The translations under genes were made by a program, and so were the position numbers. From Nymphaea colorata (lineage: Eukaryota > Streptophyta > Magnoliopsida > Nymphaeales > Nymphaeaceae), in the NCBI RefSeq assembly GCF_008831285.2, contig NC_045145.1:21140802-21204801 (forward strand): DNA of 64,000 nt, given 5' to 3'. The notes under the pieces are model-generated. The model ran no database searches, was not told the origin of the DNA, and saw nothing but the letters and a program-made list of their open reading frames with translations. Every line of letters starts with the position of its first letter. The stretch's first letter is position 1. Below are positions 1 through 12,684 of this stretch, piece after piece.

Positions 1-2309
<2,309 letters not shown>

Positions 2310-3180
2310 TTAGTTGCTTAACCATGGTTTCTGGAGAGAGCTTCGGGTATGAACCCCGCAGGGTCCGATCCAGATTCGGATTACTCGTCAATGGCGATTT
2401 ATGAGGCACGTACCCTAGTTGGACGCTTTAATTAAATTTTTGATATTTGAAAAATAACCCTCATATTTTCGTGATATTACAAAAACACGACTGAGTTGGA
2501 TTTTTTGCATTAAACTGCTTTTTGCATATTAAAGGCAATTAAACGAGCCGCTATCTTCGACTGACCATAGAGGAGACAATGGAATAAAGTTTCCTCCTTT
2601 CACGTGGGAGGAATTTAATAGCCTTATCATATTCGCTTTAATACTAACAACTTTCGATTAATTTGCTTTCTTCTTTTAATTTTTTTGTTACGATGTTCAA
2701 TAGAGGCTTCTTTGATCGATTTTTTTGGACAACTCCACGCTCATTGAAGTTTGGGTGTAAGTTATGATCTCTTATTTTTGTTACTTGATGAAATTTAAGT
2801 AACCACATATTTATATGCACATTTATGTTTTAATATCGATTATTGATGAAACTAATTCTAGTAAAATTTCTAAAGCAAAAGTCGAAATGGGTTGTAAATC
2901 AAGACCTGAAAACGAAATATGAACGTCATTTCAAGTACATCTTACTAAAGGAAGCTACAAAGATGTGCTATACAACTAGATACAATTATGTTAATACATG
3001 TGGAAATTAGAAATTTGAAAGCTGAGAAGCTCAAGAACTTAGAATAAGTTCCCATTTCGCTATCCTCTTCTATGGTCAAAACCGGCTTTAATAAAATGTT
3101 GTTAATATATGTTTGGATTTTTTACATTGAACGACAAAATAAAAAAAGCAGACCCTGTATCCTACGAGAACAGATACGTG

Positions 3181-3309
3181 ATTGTTTTTCTCTTCAAATG
3201 CATTCCGATGAAAACTTCGACGTGCCTGCCATACATGAACATTCTCGTAGATTGTTTTTCTCTTCAAACGCATTCCGATGAAAACTTGGACGTTGCCATA
3301 CATGAACAC
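3181..3309 (+). repeat. two-copy tandem duplication, about 70 bp unit
   Basis: The units at 3181-3250 and 3251-3309 both start ATTGTTTTTCTCTTCAAA, share CATTCCGATGAAAACTT and end near ACATGAACA. They differ by a few substitutions and one small deletion. No coding role is visible. Confidence 0.85.
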
Positions 3310-3628
3310 GAACACATATAGGAACTCCATTTAGGAATTTGGATCCAAGAAACCATATCGAAACACAGTGGGTTTGGATCCTAACAGTGATCGAGAAGCT
3401 TCCCGAATCTGCCTTTGCGTGACATGCACCCCTTTTGTGGGGCCACGTGATAAAAGCGCAAGTATCACGTGCATGATAGGGGTGCTGTAGTTAGAATAGT
3501 GCTGTGGGCCCCACAACTTGAACTTCCCACCCGGCGTCTTTTTTGCGTCTGCCTTTGCTTGTGCCGGGGGAAAGACGGGAAAGTAGAAACCAAGCGAATG
3601 GGGCCTGAGTCTCCGATTCGGAACCGAA

Positions 3629-3735
3629 GGGTGGGCATCGGGTCGGCTCGGTTTGGTAAGAACCGGGTTTGGGCCAGTCTGATGTCTGAAATTCGGGTTC
3701 GAACTCCTGTCGGGCCGATCTGGGCCTGCCCATTA
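3629..3735. repeat. GC-rich quasi-palindromic repeat (GGCCCG type), copy 1
   Basis: The repeat begins GGTGGGCATCGGGTCGGCTC and ends GGGCCTGCCCATTA, so its termini are roughly inverted. The inside is built from degenerate GGGTTTGGG and GGGCC words. Related elements lie at 5412-5693, 25191-25733 and 50644-50700. Confidence 0.6.
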
Positions 3736-5411
3736 AAGCCGGATTGGAGCCCATATTGAGCTGGGTACTGGGGTACCTGCTCGCTCGCAGCTGGGTCCAG
3801 CACTCACCCTTGATTCACAAGCAAGCTCGGTCTGGCACCCACCCTTAATTCACACATGTCATGAGCGAGCTGCTTATAAGGAGCATGTGAAGGGTTAGCT
3901 AAAAGGTTTTTTTTTTTTCTAAATTTTGTTAAACGGGATAATTGCACCTAGTTCGAGTGGGCTTAATCACTTGTTCGATCCTACTTTTATTATCACTTCC
4001 CGTAGAATCTATGCTCATAATCTCTATTTGCAGGATACTGAATTCAAATTAGATGTATATGTATCCTTTACTATATCCGATTCATGTGATATCCTATATT
4101 GTTCGAATAAAAAAAGTCAATAATATAGATGGGTTTGATGGCTGAGTTTACAATTTTAATCTGACTTTTAAATACACAATTGAATCCGATATATTAAGAA
4201 TCGACTACGAAAATGTGTAGATGTTGGATGTAGGATGTTGATTTAAAATAGAATCTGAATATGACATAAGGTCATTTCTTAATTCTTTAAAACCAGAGCC
4301 AGGTTTGACCAGATGTTCTTATTAAATCTAAATCCAATCTGATTTCTGAATCGGATGTTAATTTTTTTTTTAATGTCGATAGAACTCAAATTGCCATTGT
4401 TTGTCTACCAAACGATCCTCAACTCTATTATGTCAACCCGAAAAGGGCTTTACAGAGCTTGGATTTGGATTGAGATATAAGCAAATGCAACCAGAACTAT
4501 GAGCTAAACATACACGTTGCTTCACTCAACTAAATCGACATGAATGATGTTGAAATTTCGATTCGGATTCACGTATCTTTATTGGTAATAAATCGGATAG
4601 GATCCAAATTTTACCCTTTTTGTCCTACACATTTTGTGACAGGTTAGCAGTTTGGAACTGTGTCTATGGCAAATGATTCAGATATATTATTTTGATCGTC
4701 ATCATTGTGGGGCCGTTGTTTATATTGGTAGATTTTTTTCTGTTAAAATATCATATGACAAGATATCCGTATCTCTTTTACTTACTTTTTTATGGATTTG
4801 GTTAGGCCGAACGAAACTTGACGACGGCCCATCGCAACCTTCTCTTAACTTCTTACTGATAAAGCACGCAAATTGTTCAAGAAACCCATGCGGCAATAAA
4901 AGCCTTAATTGTTGACATTATTTTAATCATGTTAGGTATCAGATCTTGATCACCCTTACCAAGAAATCAGGATTGATTTTATCAGATGGGGAGGGAAACA
5001 AATACCCATTAACTAGAGTGTTGTATATCCATCAAGAGTAGCACTTATGAAAACTAAGTTGATGACCAGACTTTATCGCTCGATGTGCCAGTTTTACCTG
5101 CACCCTCTTTAGTTCACCGTTGTCTGTACATGTATATGAGCAGGTCTAACTCTTCAGTTCATCAACTAATCAATTTATGCATCAATGATTCTAGGAATAG
5201 AGAAACAAGCGGTTTAGTTTATGAAGAGAGCAGTGAAAGAGCATGGAGCCATGGAAAATAAGCCTCACTTCTTTCCGAGCGGCATCTAATTGTATGGCCC
5301 TTATTGCAAGTCACCTAGTGCATTAGTCTCAAGAGCTAATTATGTTTCCTGGGTACATTGTACATAGCCTTTGGTGCATGATATGTATCTCCTTAGCCCG
5401 CTTTCATGTAA

Positions 5412-5693
5412 GGTTGGTGTTACGTTGGGTACCGGATCGGTACCTAGTACTCGGTCCGACTTGAGCCAAAAAAAAAGGTATCGGGCCGGCTTAGGTGGGC
5501 CCAACTTAAGCCCGTTCGATCTGATAAGATTTTTTTTAGACATATTTTATTGATTTTTATATATAGTTATAATATTTTATTTTGATTAATTATATTTATA
5601 TAATATTTTAGATTAAAAATATATATTTCTTAATTTAATCGGCTCGAGCCTGAGTTAGGCTTAGGTTGAGCTGGGCCGGCCCGATGCCCAAGC
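5412..5693. repeat. GC-arm/AT-core repeat (GGCCCG type), copy 2
   Basis: Two GC-rich arms (about 5425-5520 and 5640-5693) flank an AT-rich core (about 5525-5635). The right arm ends CCGGCCCGATGCCCA, the complement of the TGGGCATCGGG starts seen in copies 1 and 3. No open frame spans it. Confidence 0.65.
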
Positions 5694-6843
5694 TTGCTCT
5701 GGCAGTATGTGTCATGAAGAGCTTCAATTTATTGGACATCTATGCCAATCGAACCAACGTTTGGTCACCTTCCAGCCCCTGAACTGGTGAGCCAAACCCC
5801 CTCGATGAACATATAGTAGGGATTCAAACTCATAACTTCTGCTTCAAAGGGAGAGAAAGCAACCACTACCCAAACACAATATCCATGCTAATTAAATATT
5901 TTATTTTACTCATATTACACGTTTACGGTTCTTATTTTCAGTTTATTTTATTAACTCCACTCAAACTTTTCTTCAGCTTGAGGGAGGCTGTTATGGTTCT
6001 CCAGTCTGTTCATTTGTACATTTTAACTTTCATTTACGAAGCAAGTTCAGCCTAAGCAGCATCAAACAAGTTATTTCAGATCTAAGCTCAGCTTGTCAGG
6101 GCTAAAATTTTTCAGATTTAGGGTTGTTTGAATGGTGGAGTGGAGGGAACATATGTGAGGCATATATAATCTCTCAATCTTACACAAGTAAATCAGTCAG
6201 GTTCGCCAGAATTCGTCTGTCTCAGAAAGGTTGGAAGAAGATGTTAGATGAGCCCGGGGTGTTAGGGAAGAACAACATTGTGTTCTTTGAACACATTATT
6301 GTTAAACACATGCTCTGAAAACCGTTCTAGATGTGGTTTTTGGGTTCAGAAACACGTATGTTGATGTTGTTTCTACATCCAGCAATCAATCGAATGCCAG
6401 ATATAATTACATGTGTTCTTAGAACATGCGTTTCAAGAGCATGCATGCATCCGACGCCCTCTTATGAATATAAATGATTAAGATATGTTTTAAAGATTTC
6501 GATGTCTTTCTCCCCAGCTAGTAAACATCATAGGGTTTATGTGCATTCATTTCTTGCTCGTTCAAGGAACATGGCACCCCTGAGTAAAAAATTTTGCTCC
6601 TACAGAAAAGCTAATCTCTAGGAAAGCGGTTCACGGCCGGAAAAAATGTCAGAACTTCAGAGCAAACATAAGATAACCACGTATAGTCATAACATTGTTC
6701 AATGACATAACACCAAGATAAATCTCTCTCTCTCTCTCTACTAACACTGAAGCAGAAAAAAGTGAAAAGATAGAAATGGTCTCCCTTCTTAGATCCTCTC
6801 CTGCATCTGCATGGACCCATGAGTCAACAGGACCACCTAAGTT

Positions 6844-7722
6844 TCAGAACATGCCTCCACCGCCAGGGCCGCCGGTGTTCTCAAAGTCTTTGTAGAAAAG
6901 ACCTCCGCCACTGCAGGCGCCGCCGACGCCATTGCCACCACCGCGCATGGCATGGGGGAGCTGCTGGAGGTGACGAGGGTGGCGGAGGAAGCCACCGGCA
7001 CTCACGGGTCCGGCCTCCTTCCGGATGACAGGCCTTGGGGACGGCATCTGCTCGGCCTCCCTGAACTTGTGCAGGTACACGCTGAGGGGCTCGACGTAGT
7101 CGTCCAGGCCGAGCTTCCTCATCGCCCAGAGCACGTCATCTGCGGTGATCGTCTTCCTCTGCTCGAGCTGGCACCGCCGGTTGGCCTCCCTGGTGACGAT
7201 CGATATGTACTCCGACACGCAGTCCTGCGTCCATGCAATTCATCTCATCAACGGCTCGAGTTTCCCCTCGGTGCTCGACCGGGTCTGGGATATACGTGAC
7301 TTTACGTGTCCATCTCGACCCGATATTTCATACGCACCTTTATTCTGTTTATAGGTTGAATGCATTATACATTATGAAATGTATGGTTTGGATTTAGATT
7401 TGGAAAATGTTTGGACATGAAACTTGTGCAGGAGAGACTTACAGATCCAAACCTGAACGGTCTCTTTTGCATCATCGGAGATCTTGGCGTGTCCGGGCAG
7501 CACCCTCCTCATGATTCGGATCAAGTTGGTCATGGGCATGAACCAGTCTTGCTCCCTCACCGTCTGCCCTTCTCCCTCACCTCCTATACGCGTCACTGTT
7601 AAGTCCTTCAAAATGTTTTCTCAAATAATTTCACGTCATTATATATATATATATATTATATATATAAAGTTACCTCTTCCTCTCAGCCGTCGATGGCCGG
7701 CAGACGACCCTCCTCTCTCCAT
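6844..7722 (-). CDS. LEC1-like (NF-YB): LEC1-type NF-YB transcription factor subunit
   Basis: Spliced by eye from three exons: 7722-7674, 7595-7453 and 7224-6844, giving 190 aa with phases that join cleanly. NF-YB dimerises with NF-YC through a histone fold and, with NF-YA, binds CCAAT boxes in the nucleus. LEC1-class members drive embryo and seed programmes. The B domain spans about residues 30-120: REQDWFMP, then [13 protein letters not shown] across the exon 2/3 junction, then the [13 protein letters not shown] helix. Asp33 (REQD) is the residue that separates LEC1-type from ordinary NF-YB proteins. The tail is Gly-rich. The ATG at 7722 lies about 46 bp below a TATA box; an ATG at 7748 lies too close to the TATA box and hits a stop. 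Unusual substitutions are W34, G51 and R76. Introns are 78 and 228 bp. LEC1 versus L1L cannot be settled. Confidence 0.88.
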
Positions 7723-7767
7723 TCTCTCTCCCTTCCCACCAGCGCCATGCTTGTGTGTTTCTCTCTC

Positions 7768-7775
7768 TATTTATA
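7768..7775 (-). promoter_or_regulatory. TATA box of the LEC1-like gene
   Basis: The minus strand reads TTATAAATAGAGAG. The box sits 46 bp upstream of the chosen ATG (7722), so transcription should start near 7740 and leave a leader of about 20 nt. This spacing argues against the upstream ATG at 7748 as the start. Confidence 0.7.
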
Positions 7776-7952
7776 AGCTCCCAAGATGCTTCCAGGTGGC
7801 TGGCTGGACGATGGAAACAAAGTGCAATTAATCGGAAGATTCTGTAGAAACGCTCGGCTACTGCACGCTTTCCCTTGGCTTTGTACATTTTACCATGATG
7901 CCATCCCCAAATTCTGAAATTTACATGGTGCTTACTTTGTCAAGAGAGGTTA

Positions 7953-8459
7953 AAGGTCGGCTCGTGAATGAGTTCCAGCTGGGTTGTTTACTTAACCAGT
8001 CGAGTTCAGGTTCATGAGTCAACTCATTTAAATAATCGAGTTGAGTTTGAGCTAACTGCCAAGTCGAGCTTGAGCTTTAATCGAATTTGTCGAGCCTTAA
8101 TCAAGTTTATATATTCAAATGAAGTCGAGTTGAGTTTGAGCTAACTGCCAAGTCGAGCTTGAGCTTTAATCGAATTTGTCGAGCCTTACTCAAGTTTATA
8201 TATTCAAATGAAGTTGTCAAGCCTTAATCGAGTCGAGTTCGAACTGAACACGTAACGATGAATATCAAGTCTATTCAAACGAGTTTGTTGAGCCTTAATC
8301 GAGTTGAGTTCGAGCTCAATAAGTAACTGTCGAGTCAAGCTCGAACTGCTTCCATTGAGCTATTTTCGAGCTCAAGCAGAGTCCAACTCGAGGTTTCATT
8401 AGTCGAGCCAAACTCGAGCTAACTGAACTTGCGCTTGACTCGACTCGTGCTCATCCCTA
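7953..8459 (-). repeat. CTCGAG-type degenerate dispersed repeat, copy 1
   Basis: The sequence is built from degenerate GAGTCGAGCT words. It includes an 88-bp tandem duplication (8036-8123 and 8125-8213) and a core near 8245-8265 (CACGTAACGATGAATATCAA) that reappears in inverse orientation at about 26900-27010 and 51990-52060. It ends CTCGTGCTCATCCCT. A shared core between copies marks it as a real repeat family and not random simple sequence. Confidence 0.75.
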
Positions 8460-9235
8460 AAACCTCTACATTTTACTATTTTTTTGTTTTCTCAGCTCAG
8501 GATTTTTTCGCAAAATGGACGCCCCAAGTTGGTGCATCATAACTTTCAATATTTTCTAAAAAACTCAGCCTTTTTTTTTCAAGAAACGGAAGATAAAATT
8601 TTGCAGTATTTTGACCATTTCTATAACTCGATTAATGAAACGAAGGCAGGCTTTTAGATACTTGAGATGCTTCAAAAAACTCTAATTGCAATTTAATGAT
8701 GAATGCTTATTTCATCTTACTTAGCATATAAATCCATGAATAAATTAACAAGTCTTTTATGTGCGCAATTCATATATATGTACTTGCTTGGCCATTCGTT
8801 TATTTTCATATTGGTGCCTCTCAACCATTCGGTTTTTGAAACGGCTGCCTTTTAATAAGAAATTTTTAGCTCTGGAAGTTCACTTCAGGCTCTTTTTTTA
8901 TGGTTGTCATGAAAAAAATGTAGCCTTTTTTTCTTTTGTTAAAAAAAGAAGGTGGCCTTTTTTGAAATTCAGGCTTGAAAAAGAAAATTTCCTATCAAAG
9001 AATGTCATTACCGTCTATCTTTTAATAAATAACTATTATTTGTGGTTGTAGGAAAAAAAAAAAGGTTAACTAATTAATGGGTAGTTTAGGTAAACAAGTT
9101 TTTATGGCCTGCGTGCTGCGGAAGGTCGTAAAAAATGCGTAAACGTTATCTGACAAAGTCCTAAAAGCTCTGGAACCGAGGTTTGACGGGCAGCTTAGTT
9201 TTGGTTTTATTCACTCAATTTCTGCAACTTATCTT

Positions 9236-9680
9236 TTTCGCAGTTGGCATTTTCCCTGAGACAGGCTGCAATGTACTTATTCTTGGATTAAATGACCATG
9301 CGTTAGGAGTTTTTAGCATAAAGAGTTCGATACTAGATTTTCGCAAACTTAAATGCTTTAAATAAGGTTTTGCATTCAAAATTTATATTTGCATAGTAGC
9401 GTGATGCTATAGTTGAAGTTTTTCATTATTTGGTTTTGTTTTTGTTTACAAGGAGTCTTCCAAAGACTAAAGTACTTAGAGGGTGTTTGATTAAAAAAAA
9501 AACAAAAAAAACACTATATTCTTGTAACAGATGTTCATAGAAACACAATGCTTTTGTTTCAAGAAATGTAGTGTGATTCTATCCAACGTTTGATTATTAA
9601 GTCTAAGAACACCATTCATACAATGAACGTTCTCAAAGCATGTGTTGTATAAAAACCATAGGCACAAAAAACACATTTTT
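9236..9680 (+). repeat. diverged duplicated segment, copy A1
   Basis: This segment aligns by eye with 10551-11050. Shared words, in the same order, are TTGGCATTTTC, GAGTTTTTAGCATAAA, AAATGCTTTAAAT, GCATTCAAAATTTA, CTTAGAG, GTTTCAAGAAAT and AGCATGTGTT. A shorter related stretch at about 11100-11230 shares GAGTTTTAGCATAAA. Divergence is high and no protein is encoded. Confidence 0.6.
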
Positions 9681-10010
9681 TTATGAAAAATGTGAAAAAA
9701 AACACAATAAATGAAATTACCGTTTAAAATAAAAAAAACGCGTTTTGAAAAAATCGAAAGAACGCGTTTTTAAACTTTTTTTTTTCACTTTTTTCATTTT
9801 TTTTATCACCAAACAGTTTTTTTATTTCTGGTAAATCTACTTATCTTTTGATATGTTGATGTTACTAGTTTCTTGCTTATTTTAGTTTTCCTTAGTTTTA
9901 GTTTTTTTTAAATTTTTAAAATTTTACCATAATTTTTTTTTCTTTTTTGTTTTTTTCAAGCTCGCGATATTATACCTTAGAAAAACCTCACCCACTTAAG
10001 TGGCCTACTC
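9490..10010 (+). repeat. A/T-rich MITE-like repeat, copy 1
   Basis: The element runs from an A-rich start through the word CCGTTTAAAAT and T-rich tracts to ACCTTAGAAAAACCTC. The same series of words occurs at 38815-39165 inside Nudix intron 3. Nearby sequences GGGTGTTTGATT (9481) and CACCAAACAG (about 9810) look like weak terminal inverted repeats. No transposase is present. Confidence 0.55.
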
Positions 10011-10550
10011 ATCTAGAGATAAAATTAGGCCTATGCAACTTGATTTCTTATACTTTTATGGGGCTTTAACTTGTTTGAACAATGAAGTTGTATACCAGCC
10101 AAAAGTTCAAATCTGGCCATAAACTATGCCAGTCGATTGTATAAACAGCGAAATTTTTCATGAGAATAGCCAAATTAAAGTTTCTAAATTTTAATTAGGG
10201 CTCAAATTTTATTTTTCAAATTTTTGTATAAAATAAGTGAAATTTTCTAAAATTTACATGTAAATAAAAAAAAAACAAATGGCTAGAGCCCATGCGATCC
10301 CACCCTGGGTACACAGTAACCTCACGAAGGTCGTTTTCTGGGCAGCGAATTCTTAATCTCCGACTCACACCGAAGCATACTTATACGTATATTTGAGTAC
10401 AAAATCTTAGACCACTGGTGTTCAATGAGATCAAATGACGACCTTTTCTTCAGTCGTTTCGTCTTAATTTTTTGTTTCTTCTTCACACACACAGAGCTAC
10501 AGCTCAGTGCATCTTTACCTTCTGTTCTTCTAGCTCCGCCTGCTTTTTGG

Positions 10551-11050
10551 CAATTGGCATTTTCTCCAGGATACGCTGCACCGTGTACGTTCTTTAAGAG
10601 TTTTTAGCATAAAAAGATTTTCACAAATTTAAATGCTTTAAATGGGATCGTGCATTCAAAATTTAAGCGTGCATAGGAACACTAGGGTGTATTTGAGTAT
10701 TTTGGTTGATTAGTTTTACTTCTGTTTTATACCAGGAAACTTCTAGACACCAAACCACTTAGAGAGTGTTGTATAAGAAGAACAATGTGTTTTTAGAGCA
10801 TATATCTTGAAATAACATTGCAAAAACATTTAAGAATTTTTATTTTCTATACATATAATTTCTTGGAGTAAATGGAGAAGCAGCTTTCATTGGCTTGTTT
10901 CAAGAAATATGGTGTCATGTGTTAAACAGGATAATAACATTCATAGCATTCTTAAAACAAAAAAACCCTGGGCTTATAAAGTATTTCTTAGAGCATGTGT
11001 TATATAAATGTGTCCCAAAGGCACAGTTTTCTTCTTATCAAACAACCTTC
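10551..11050 (+). repeat. diverged duplicated segment, copy A2
   Basis: Partner of 9236-9680, offset by about 1.3 kb in direct orientation. It carries TTGGCATTTTCTCC, GAGTTTTTAGCATAAAAA, AATGCTTTAAATGGG and GTTTCAAGAAATATGG in the same order as copy A1. Confidence 0.6.
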
Positions 11051-12684
11051 TATTGTTCTGCCTTCTTGAGTAGCACTTTTTAACCAACTTCTCATATTCA
11101 CACATTATGAGTTTTAGCATAAACTTTCATATTATATTTTTAGAAATGGCTTTAGATGAGGTCCTACATTCGAAATTCGAATGTTTATCGCAACACTATG
11201 GCGTATTTTGGCAGCAGGGACACTTTGTGAGTGTTTTATGAATCTGCACCAAAAGGTCGGAGCATGTTCATGAAACAATAGTTTTAGTGTTCAGAAAATG
11301 TTGTATTTCTCCCTGCAATGGCGCTTTCTCAGGCTACTGGTAAGCTAGAGATTCCTTGTATAATGCAGAATTAAAACCCTGGGCGTATAATCTCAAATTC
11401 GGACGATTCGATCCAGGGTCTTCACTTGCCTGAGCGTAGTACTATGTTAACTATTTTTAAGGGGAATCTCAAACTTTCCTCTATTTTACACATCTATTAA
11501 TCACTTTTCACTCTCCCCATTCCTACCGGGTGATTCTTGAAAGAAAGAAAAGTGGAGGAAGGATTTGGCCATTACCTAACAATGGACATGATCTTATAAT
11601 GGATGAATATGGTTTCAACTAGCAAAATTCACTAGCGGGACTCTTTTGTTTCTGCATTGGATGGTGAAATAGCAACTGGTACATGCAACCAACAAAGTAT
11701 CGGTCGGGTAGGTATCGCTCGTAGCTTTTGGTTCATCACGAATATAAGGCTCAGGTTGGAAGGATCATCTTAAGCGCAAACAGAGAAGGATCCTAGCAAA
11801 TCACAGGCTTGATACTTGCTTTCCTGCTGCAACAACTAAATGGGGACAGGCAGAACAAACCCCATCTAATGCCTTGTTTGGCTCTCTCTCCAGCACCAGA
11901 GTTTTCTTTTCCCAGAGAATAAACCCCTTGATTTTATGGCTGTCAAGCAAATCTTTTCTTTTCGTGTTTCAAGGATGACAAGTAACTTGGGTATCGGATT
12001 AACATTTTCCTCTTTAGTGTCAATGGGCGCCTACCTTGGGATGCTATTGTGAACAGGCGGTTTCTAGCTTCTCAAAGGTTAGATTGCCATTTGTACTGTA
12101 GTGTAACTAAATAATTAGTAGCTTTTGGTAAATCACTAAAAATGCTATGTAATTTTCTAAGATACACGACTTAGCAACGGAAAGTTGTTGCGCTGGTTTA
12201 CCATTCTACAGCTACAGTTATCCTTAAAACTTCAAAATGAAGGCCCTTGAAGCCCAAAACGGACACAATAGAAGCTCATCATGTGCATGAACACATGGAG
12301 AGCAAAATGGTATTCACGTAGGAAGAATTGTTCTCTCCCTCTCTCGATAAATCCATCATGCACATATTTCATGGCATACCAAGACCACGAGAAAGAAGCT
12401 TCAGTTTCAGAAAGCTTTGATCGAACTTCTTTCTAAGTACATTTACAAGCAGTTAAGTTCTAGCCTATCGGAATATCCAACTTTTCAGAATACAAAAAGC
12501 ACAATTCCCTCGGTTACAGTGTTGTTTGAACAACTTAGTACAGCTATATACATTTTTGAGCAGCCAAGCATATTAATAAGTATAGTCGGTCAAAAAGATC
12601 TAGCTACCAACGGAAGGCTTGACCTAACGTGACATGGAAGATGTAGAAAAGAAAAAGAAAATATGAAGGAAAATTGTACAAAAT

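Larger units (their letters stand above)
7780..12680. other. gene-free, repeat-filled spacer
   Basis: No protein-coding exon is recognisable between the LEC1-like promoter and the SRT1 stop codon. The spacer contains a CTCGAG-type repeat (7953-8459), a diverged duplication (9236-9680 and 10551-11050, with a weaker third piece at about 11100-11230), and an A/T-rich element at 9490-10010 that recurs in the Nudix gene. Open frames of 60-96 codons at 8761-9051, 9183-9365 and 10425-10607 are low-complexity or belong to the repeats. The part nearest 12680 probably includes the SRT1 3' UTR. Confidence 0.6.

Noticed and set aside
6819-7354. Plus-strand open frames over the LEC1-like gene
   Set aside because: Antisense shadows of GC-rich exon 3.
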